Assembly: GCA_021157485.1 (NCBI GenBank)
Contig: JAGGWO010000235.1
Coordinates: 1 to 10,670 of the forward strand
Length of the DNA stretch: 10,670 nt
Source of the DNA: Sulfurimonas sp.
GTDB taxonomy: Bacteria > Campylobacterota > Campylobacteria > Campylobacterales > Sulfurimonadaceae
Reading direction: 5' to 3'
The notes under the pieces were generated by a model. It did not search any database. It was not told the DNA's origin and saw only the letters and a list, made by a program, of their open reading frames with translations. Shown piece after piece: positions 6,639 to 10,670 of the stretch (position 1 is the first letter of the stretch; each line of letters begins with the position of its first letter). Position numbers and translations under genes: made by a program.

Positions 6639-7910
6639 ATGCCTAAAATATCTGTTACTGACAAGCAAGCACTTGACTATCATGAATTTCCAAAACCTGG
6701 AAAAATCTCAGTAGAAACTACAAAACCAGTTGCAAGTTTAAAGGATTTATCATTAGCATACACTCCCGGTGTTGCAGTTCCATGTCTTGCAATAGAGAAA
6801 AATCCTGAGGATGCCTACAAATATACAGCAAAAAGTAATCTTGTAGCGGTTATCTCAAATGGAACAGCTGTTCTTGGACTTGGCAACATTGGAGCTCTCG
6901 CTTCAAAACCAGTTATGGAAGGTAAAAGTGTTCTCTTTAAAAGTTTCTCGGGACTTGATAGTTTTGATATAGAGGTTGATACCCAGAGCGTTGATAGATT
7001 TTGCTCTGTTGTCTCAGCAATTGCACCTACCTTTGGCGGAATAAACTTAGAAGATATTAAATCTCCTGAATGTTTTGAGATTGAACGTCGCTTAGTCGAA
7101 GAGTTAGATATTCCCGTAATGCATGATGATCAACACGGTACCGCTGTTATATCTGCTGCTGGAATTATAAACGCTTGTAAAGTTACTGGAAAATATACAC
7201 AGCATCTAAAAATAGTAGTAGTTGGTGCCGGTGCTGCTGCAATATCTTGCGCAAGACTTTACCGTGAACTCGGTGCTGATGAGATATATATGCTTGATTC
7301 AAATGGTCTCATATATGATGGTAGAAGTGATTTAAATGAGTATAAGCGTGAATTTGCTGCAAAACACTACATAACTCGTGCAGAAGTATTTGAAAACGCA
7401 GATGTAATTGTTGGTCTTTCAAAGCCAGGCTCATTCACAGTTGAAGATATTAAATTAATGGATAAAGATCCTGTAATTTTTGCACTAGCAAACCCTACAC
7501 CTGAAATATTTCCAGATGAAGTTAAAGCTGTAAGACCAGATGCTATAGTTGCAACTGGTAGAACTGACTTTGATAATCAAGTAAATAATGTTCTTGGATT
7601 TCCATTTATATTTCGTGGTGCGATGGATGTTAGAGCAAAAAAGATAAACACAGAGATGAAGTTAGCAGCTTCTAAAGCCTTGGCTCTTTTAGCGATGCAA
7701 GATGTTCCAGAGTATATCAATGAGCTTTATGGAAAAAAACTTAAATTTGGTAAAGATTATCTAATTCCAAAACCATTTGATAAAAGACTTATAGTTGAAA
7801 TATCTAGTGCTGTTGCTCAGGCTGCAATCGAGAGTGGTTCATCACAGATGAAAGATTTTAATCTAGAAAATTATAAAAAAGAGTTAGCAACGATACTCAA
7901 AGAGTCTTAG
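6639..7910 (+). CDS. maeB: Malic enzyme (malate dehydrogenase, oxaloacetate-decarboxylating), MaeB type without the phosphotransacetylase domain
   Basis: The enzyme converts malate to pyruvate and CO2, reducing NAD(P)+, and links the TCA cycle to pyruvate and gluconeogenic pools. At 423 residues it corresponds to only the N-terminal half of E. coli MaeB (about 760 residues); nothing suggests truncation, since short forms are common. The N-terminus ALDYHEFPKPGKISV (11-25) is strongly MaeB-like. Key residues: Tyr41 in YTPGVA, Lys96 in EGKSVLFK, metal ligands in NLEDI (136-140) and HDDQHGT (162-168), the dinucleotide loop GAGAAAIS (196-203), and NPTPEI (285-290). Asp220 at the end of the second Rossmann strand leaves NAD against NADP preference open. 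It has its own promoter and ribosome site. Its last 14 bases overlap the end of mqnA on the other strand. Confidence 0.94.
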   Translation: MPKISVTDKQALDYHEFPKPGKISVETTKPVASLKDLSLAYTPGVAVPCLAIEKNPEDAYKYTAKSNLVAVISNGTAVLGLGNIGALASKPVMEGKSVLFKSFSGLDSFDIEVDTQSVDRFCSVVSAIAPTFGGINLEDIKSPECFEIERRLVEELDIPVMHDDQHGTAVISAAGIINACKVTGKYTQHLKIVVVGAGAAAISCARLYRELGADEIYMLDSNGLIYDGRSDLNEYKREFAAKHYITRAEVFENADVIVGLSKPGSFTVEDIKLMDKDPVIFALANPTPEIFPDEVKAVRPDAIVATGRTDFDNQVNNVLGFPFIFRGAMDVRAKKINTEMKLAASKALALLAMQDVPEYINELYGKKLKFGKDYLIPKPFDKRLIVEISSAVAQAAIESGSSQMKDFNLENYKKELATILKES

Positions 7911-8547
7911 ATAGAGCGTAAAACTTTTTGAGTCCAAGCTTAGCCTTGGCATCTAGATTATAAGAGATGTATTTTAGATATTCCAAAATATCTTCTTCTT
8001 TAACAGATGTTTTTAGAGAGGCTTGCTTTAAAATATAACGTGGGATTCTTACTCTGCGTTTTAAAAACTGTTTCTCTATCTCTTTATATACTTTTTTATC
8101 TTTGTGGTAACACAAAAGTGCAAAAACAAAAGAAGAACCATATTGTCTGTTCCACTCACCTGCCAAGTCAACGTGAGGCTTATTTGAGAGATAATATCTG
8201 AGCGCTTTATCCCCTATGATAACCTCACCCTTAACATCTAAAACACGAGCTAAAACATTCGATGATGCTGACTCAACATCATTTTTAGAATTTTTTGATG
8301 GAATTACTAGAACAGACTTAACATCTTTTTTTGCAACGATTCCTAACTCTACGTGAGGATACTTTTGCGCGCTAATACTAGAGATAAACGCAGCATCAAC
8401 TCTACGAGATAAAAACTTTTTATTTACCTCAGCAGGTACACCGCGTTTATAGTGCATACTCGCACTCTGTTGGCTACTTTTTGTAAAGCGTTTCATAAAA
8501 ACATGAAAAGGTAGTAAGTTAAGATATTCTATTTTTCCAAAAACCAC
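7897..8547 (-). CDS. mqnA: Chorismate dehydratase MqnA (futalosine menaquinone pathway), short form
   Basis: MqnA removes water from chorismate to give 3-enolpyruvylbenzoate, the first committed step of the futalosine route to menaquinone, the respiratory quinone of Campylobacterota. Family signatures are KIEYLNLLPF (5-14), GVPAEVNKKF (36-45), DAAFISS (51-57), SVLVIPS (78-84), GDKAL (112-116), DLAGEW (127-132) and FVFALL (140-145). The fold is that of a periplasmic-binding-protein-like enzyme, but no signal peptide is present, fitting a cytoplasmic enzyme. At 216 residues it is shorter than typical MqnA (about 270-285). The GTG at 8547 is chosen because GGAG (8553-8556, minus strand) lies 5 bases upstream and the YLN motif follows at once. 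It is transcribed divergently from moaD. The related MqnD is the alternative, but the N-terminal and GVP motifs fit MqnA better. Confidence 0.82.
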   Translation of the reverse strand: MVFGKIEYLNLLPFHVFMKRFTKSSQQSASMHYKRGVPAEVNKKFLSRRVDAAFISSISAQKYPHVELGIVAKKDVKSVLVIPSKNSKNDVESASSNVLARVLDVKGEVIIGDKALRYYLSNKPHVDLAGEWNRQYGSSFVFALLCYHKDKKVYKEIEKQFLKRRVRIPRYILKQASLKTSVKEEDILEYLKYISYNLDAKAKLGLKKFYALSKTL

Positions 8548-8552
8548 ACATA

Positions 8553-8556
8553 CTCC
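8553..8556 (-). promoter_or_regulatory. Ribosome-binding site of mqnA
   Basis: GGAG on the minus strand lies 5 bases before GTG at 8547. It supports a GTG start where no in-frame ATG is available between here and the conserved N-terminus. Confidence 0.6.
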
Positions 8557-8572
8557 ATAACTATTTTATGAA

Positions 8573-8578
8573 ATTATA
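8573..8578 (-). promoter_or_regulatory. -10 box (TATAAT) of mqnA
   Basis: A perfect TATAAT on the minus strand, preceded by CTG, would start transcription near 8566 and give a leader of about 19 bases carrying the GGAG site. It lies back to back with the moaD box, 21 bases apart, so the two promoters could interfere or share a regulator. Confidence 0.6.
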
Positions 8579-8599
8579 CAGCACTTAACTTATCTTAGA

Positions 8600-8605
8600 T
8601 ATAAT
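8600..8605 (+). promoter_or_regulatory. -10 box (TATAAT) of the moaD-moaE-moeA operon
   Basis: A perfect TATAAT is preceded by TAGA, giving the same TAGnTATAAT form as at the malic enzyme gene. The start would be near 8612, with ribosome site AAGAAGG at 8619-8625, 7 bases before the moaD ATG. The leader of about 20 bases is too short for a molybdenum-cofactor riboswitch. Confidence 0.6.
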
Positions 8606-8632
8606 TCACACAATAATTAAGAAGGCATATAG

Positions 8633-8854
8633 ATGGTAAGAGTAGAGTTTTTAGGACCAATACAAAAAGATTCTTTAGAGTTAGAGATACAAAATCTCAA
8701 CGAATTAGCAACAATTTTACAAGAAGATAAAGAGATGACAGAGTGGCTAACAAACTGTGCTGTAGCAGTGAATGACACACTTGTTTCTTCACTAGAGGCT
8801 CCACTAAAAGATGGAGATAAAATCTCACTACTTCCACCAGTTTGTGGAGGTTAA
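8633..8854 (+). CDS. moaD: Molybdopterin synthase small subunit MoaD
   Basis: This ubiquitin-like sulfur carrier has 73 residues. Its C-terminal Gly-Gly is adenylylated (by MoeB) and turned into a thiocarboxylate, which donates sulfur to precursor Z (cPMP) in the complex with MoaE. Visible features are VAVND (44-48) and the canonical end LKDGDKISLLPPVCGG (58-73) with the required terminal Gly72-Gly73. The length is somewhat short but within the family. AAGAAGG (8619-8625) supports the ATG. It is the first gene of an operon with moaE and moeA. The codons for Gly-Gly, GGA GGT, also form the ribosome site of moaE. Confidence 0.93.
   Translation: MVRVEFLGPIQKDSLELEIQNLNELATILQEDKEMTEWLTNCAVAVNDTLVSSLEAPLKDGDKISLLPPVCGG
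8846..8850 (+). promoter_or_regulatory. Ribosome-binding site of moaE inside the moaD Gly-Gly codons
   Basis: GGAGG is formed by the two last sense codons of moaD and lies 7 bases before the TTG at 8858. It decides for the TTG start of moaE, as no in-frame ATG is at a suitable distance. Confidence 0.75.
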
Positions 8855-8857
8855 GTC

Positions 8858-9307
8858 TTGTTAAGTTTATATGATGGTGCTTTAGATGTACCTACGATTT
8901 TAAAAGATTGGTACGCGGAGGAAGCTACAAGTAACTACGGTGCGTACATCCCTTTTGTTGGAACTGTTAGAAGTGAAGATGGCATAGACGGACTTAGTTT
9001 TGATATCTACGAACCTATCCTAGAGTCTTGGTTTAAAGCGTGGCAAGAAAAAGCAAAAGCTAAAGGTGCAATCATAAAAATGGCACACTCACGTGGGGAT
9101 GTTATGCTTCATGAGTCATCTTATATTGCATCTGTTTTTTCACCTAAACGCAGAGTAGCTTTAGAGTTTATAGATGAGTTTGTAGAGGACTTTAAAGCAA
9201 GTGCTCCTATCTGGAAATATGACCTTATAAATGGCGAGAGAGTTTATGCACTTGACCGTTCAACTGCTATCAAAGGTAGCGGTATCTTAGCTGGAGAAAA
9301 TAACTAA
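8858..9307 (+). CDS. moaE: Molybdopterin synthase large (catalytic) subunit MoaE
   Basis: MoaE binds cPMP and, with thiocarboxylated MoaD, inserts the dithiolene sulfurs to make molybdopterin. The 149-residue product has the usual family length. GAYIPFVGTVR (28-38) is the conserved N-terminal strand. HSRGDVMLHESS (77-88) occupies the place of the usual HRxG motif, with His and Gly kept but Arg shifted. FSPKRRVALEFID (94-106) and DFKASAPIWKYD (111-122) follow; Lys113 and Lys120 have the same 7-residue spacing as catalytic Lys119 and Lys126 of E. coli MoaE. The start is TTG, supported by GGAGG at 8846-8850. The gap to moaD is 3 bases, and the stop overlaps the moeA start by one base (TAATG), so the three genes are translationally coupled. 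Confidence 0.92.
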   Translation: MLSLYDGALDVPTILKDWYAEEATSNYGAYIPFVGTVRSEDGIDGLSFDIYEPILESWFKAWQEKAKAKGAIIKMAHSRGDVMLHESSYIASVFSPKRRVALEFIDEFVEDFKASAPIWKYDLINGERVYALDRSTAIKGSGILAGENN

Positions 9308-10518
9308 TGAATTTTTTATCTTACGAAACAAGCAAAAATATGCTGGACCTACTTCAGGTAAACGCTTCAAGATATGAGAGAGTTGCTTTAAACGCTTCTA
9401 TCGGTAGAGTTCTATTTGAAGATATGGTAGCTGAATTTAACGACCCACAATTTCCAACTGCTTCTATGGATGGGTATGCTGTAAAACATGAAGATTTACA
9501 AAGTGGGACTATCGCTGTTCTTGGAGATAACCCTGCAGGACATGATGAGAAAAGAGTTTTAAACGCAGGTGAGTCTATAAAAACATTTACTGGTTCTATG
9601 ATGCCGGAGGGTGCAGATACTCTCATCCAGATAGAAAATGTAACTTATGAAGATGGCAAGATTACAATAAACGAAGAGGTTCCAAAAGGTTTCTCTGTTC
9701 GTCCAATCGGCGAAGGTTATAAGTCTGGTGATATTCTCATCACTAAAGGAACGAAAATAGGTTTCGCGGAGATTGGTGTAATGGCTGGACTAAATCAAGT
9801 AATGGTTAAAGTGGCTGTTCGTCCTCGTGTTGCTGTTATTGCAACTGGTAGTGAAATACTTGACCTTGGTGAGAACAGTGACAATCCTGCACAGATTAGA
9901 AGTTCAAATAACTACACTTTAGCTGCACTTTTTGAGCAAGCTGGAGCAGAAGTTATTCAACTTGGAACTGCTCCTGATGACAGAGACTCTATCATGAAAA
10001 CTTTTGAGAATGCTCTTGCTTCTGCTGACATTCTTGTAAGTACGGGTGGAGTGAGTGTTGGAGACTATGACTTTGTAAAAGATATCATTCCGCGTTTAGG
10101 TGCTGAAGTTGTCTACAAAGGTGTTGGAATAAAACCAGGTCGTCACATAATGGTAGCTCAAAAAGATAATAAGTTCTTGTTAGCTCTTCCAGGTTTTGCA
10201 TACTCTTCAACTGTAACAGGAATTCTTTACGCTCTTCCTCTTATCTCTAAAATGTTAGGTAAAACGCAGCCATATAAAACTGTTGCGGCTAAACTCCAAG
10301 AGGACTTTAAAAAGAGAAGTAAATTTACTGAGTTTACTGCTTGTAATGTTGTCGTAGAAGATGGAGAGTATCAGATAAACTTTAAAGATAAAAAAGTTGG
10401 AAGTTCTGCAATTTTAACAAATATGTTAAATCAAAGTGCCCTAATGATAGCCGGTGAAGATGATAAATTTCTCGAAGCTGATACTTATGTAAATATTATA
10501 CTTTTAGAAAATTTTTAA
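9307..10518 (+). CDS. moeA: Molybdopterin molybdenumtransferase MoeA
   Basis: MoeA inserts molybdate into adenylylated molybdopterin to give the active cofactor. The 403-residue protein is full length. Motifs in order: DPQFPTASMDGYAV (46-59, Asp55), TFTGSMMPEGAD (93-104), RPRVAVIATGSEILDLGE (172-189, Glu183), QIRSSNNYTL (196-205), APDDRD (222-227), VSTGGVSVGDYDFVKD (245-259) and KGVGIKPGRH (271-280). A C-terminal beta-barrel (domain IV) spans about 325-403. The usual LPGNP active-site loop reads LPGFAYS (294-300): Asn and the second Pro are replaced. The other catalytic residues known from E. coli (Asp59, Glu188, Asp228, Asp259) have counterparts. The ATG overlaps the moaE stop, with GGAG at 9293-9296. 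It converges on rnhB with a 27-base gap holding no clear hairpin. Confidence 0.94.
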   Translation: MNFLSYETSKNMLDLLQVNASRYERVALNASIGRVLFEDMVAEFNDPQFPTASMDGYAVKHEDLQSGTIAVLGDNPAGHDEKRVLNAGESIKTFTGSMMPEGADTLIQIENVTYEDGKITINEEVPKGFSVRPIGEGYKSGDILITKGTKIGFAEIGVMAGLNQVMVKVAVRPRVAVIATGSEILDLGENSDNPAQIRSSNNYTLAALFEQAGAEVIQLGTAPDDRDSIMKTFENALASADILVSTGGVSVGDYDFVKDIIPRLGAEVVYKGVGIKPGRHIMVAQKDNKFLLALPGFAYSSTVTGILYALPLISKMLGKTQPYKTVAAKLQEDFKKRSKFTEFTACNVVVEDGEYQINFKDKKVGSSAILTNMLNQSALMIAGEDDKFLEADTYVNIILLENF

Positions 10519-10545
10519 ACTAGACTTTTAAATTATTAAATACAA

Positions 10546-10670
10546 TTAATCAAACAGTGTAGCTGCAAGTGCTTTTAGCTTGTAACTACGTCTATGAATC
10601 TCACAATATCCATGCTCTTTAATCATTTCAACATGTAGCTTTGTTCCATACCCTTTATGTTTTTCAAACT
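10546..10670 (-). CDS. rnhB: Ribonuclease HII, C-terminal end only (cut by the window edge)
   Basis: The last 40 codons and the stop of a minus-strand gene are visible; the rest lies beyond the window. RNase HII nicks RNA in RNA-DNA hybrids and removes single ribonucleotides from DNA. The fragment reads [20 protein letters not shown] and then IHRRSYK, matching the conserved RNase HII stretch HKGYGT-x-x-H followed by HR-x-S/T-(F/Y). The catalytic DEDD residues are upstream and not visible here, so activity cannot be judged. Confidence 0.88.
   Translation of the reverse strand, partial: FEKHKGYGTKLHVEMIKEHGYCEIHRRSYKLKALAATLFD

Larger units (their letters stand above)
92..10269. repeat. Dispersed octamer AAACGCAG, 12 copies (10 on +, 2 on -)
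   Basis: Exact plus-strand copies start at 92, 2266, 2302, 2785, 6004, 7394, 8386, 9146, 9561 and 10262; minus-strand copies (read as CTGCGTTT on +) lie at 1845-1852 and 8054-8061. Seven of the 12 continue with C. Chance would give well under one copy per strand in AT-rich DNA of this length (rough hand estimate assuming about 35% G+C). The copies fall in all three codon frames: Asn-Ala (92, 2266, 2302, 2785, 7394, 9561), Lys-Arg (6004, 9146, 8054) and Lys-Thr-Gln (10262). Two (1845, 8386) are antisense to the gene they lie in. Amino-acid or codon-pair preference alone therefore does not explain them. It could be a Chi-like, segregation, uptake or protein-binding signal; which one cannot be told here. 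Confidence 0.6.

Noticed and set aside
6635..6640. Second TATAAT overlapping the malic enzyme ATG
   Set aside because: A start from it would lie inside the gene and remove the start codon; the box at 6609-6614 is better placed.
8007..8201. Plus-strand small open frame opposite mqnA
   Set aside because: No ribosome site or family pattern; mqnA on the other strand has clear motifs.
8606..8632. Molybdenum-cofactor riboswitch before moaD
   Set aside because: The predicted leader is only about 20 bases, far too short for that RNA.
10519..10545. Terminator between moeA and rnhB
   Set aside because: The 27 bases are AT-rich but contain no stable GC-paired hairpin followed by a T-run.

Overview
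The window looks like chromosomal DNA of a free-living Campylobacterota (epsilonproteobacterium), most likely close to Sulfurimonas. The grounds are the AT-rich coding style, dense gene packing with 1-16 base gaps, TATAAT promoters without a visible -35, a short futalosine-pathway MqnA, a stand-alone malic enzyme, and protein sequences that read like this lineage. The genus is inferred from the sequence style; no search was possible.

Layout. (1) Positions 36-2998 hold a tightly packed housekeeping run: kdsD (arabinose-5-phosphate isomerase, for the LPS sugar Kdo), an RluB-type 23S rRNA pseudouridine synthase, and rarA (replication-fork AAA+ ATPase, probable TTG start). (2) Positions 3043-6588 hold a compact three-gene signalling operon: a small STAS-domain protein, a membrane chemoreceptor with a periplasmic NIT (nitrate/nitrite-sensing type) domain, and a protein that fuses a PP2C/SpoIIE-type phosphatase to an RsbW-type Ser/Thr kinase. 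Together these form a complete partner-switching module joined to a chemoreceptor; it is the most unusual content of the window. (3) A NADP-malic enzyme of the MaeB type (without the phosphotransacetylase domain) has its own promoter and converges on, and overlaps, mqnA on the minus strand. (4) mqnA and the molybdopterin operon moaD-moaE-moeA diverge from an 85-base region with two back-to-back TATAAT boxes. (5) The right edge holds the 3' end of rnhB (RNase HII) on the minus strand.

The genes suggest a respiratory lifestyle: menaquinone (mqnA) and molybdenum cofactor (moaD/E, moeA) are both needed for anaerobic respiration, for example by nitrate reductase, and the receptor carries a domain of the class named for nitrate/nitrite. 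That link is inferred from content only. Apart from the genes, the octamer AAACGCAG occurs 12 times (10 on +, 2 on -), in all three codon frames and on both coding and non-coding strands. This looks like a DNA-level signal. No RNA genes, insertion sequences, CRISPR arrays or clear intrinsic terminators were seen, and no gene-free stretch exceeds 85 bases.
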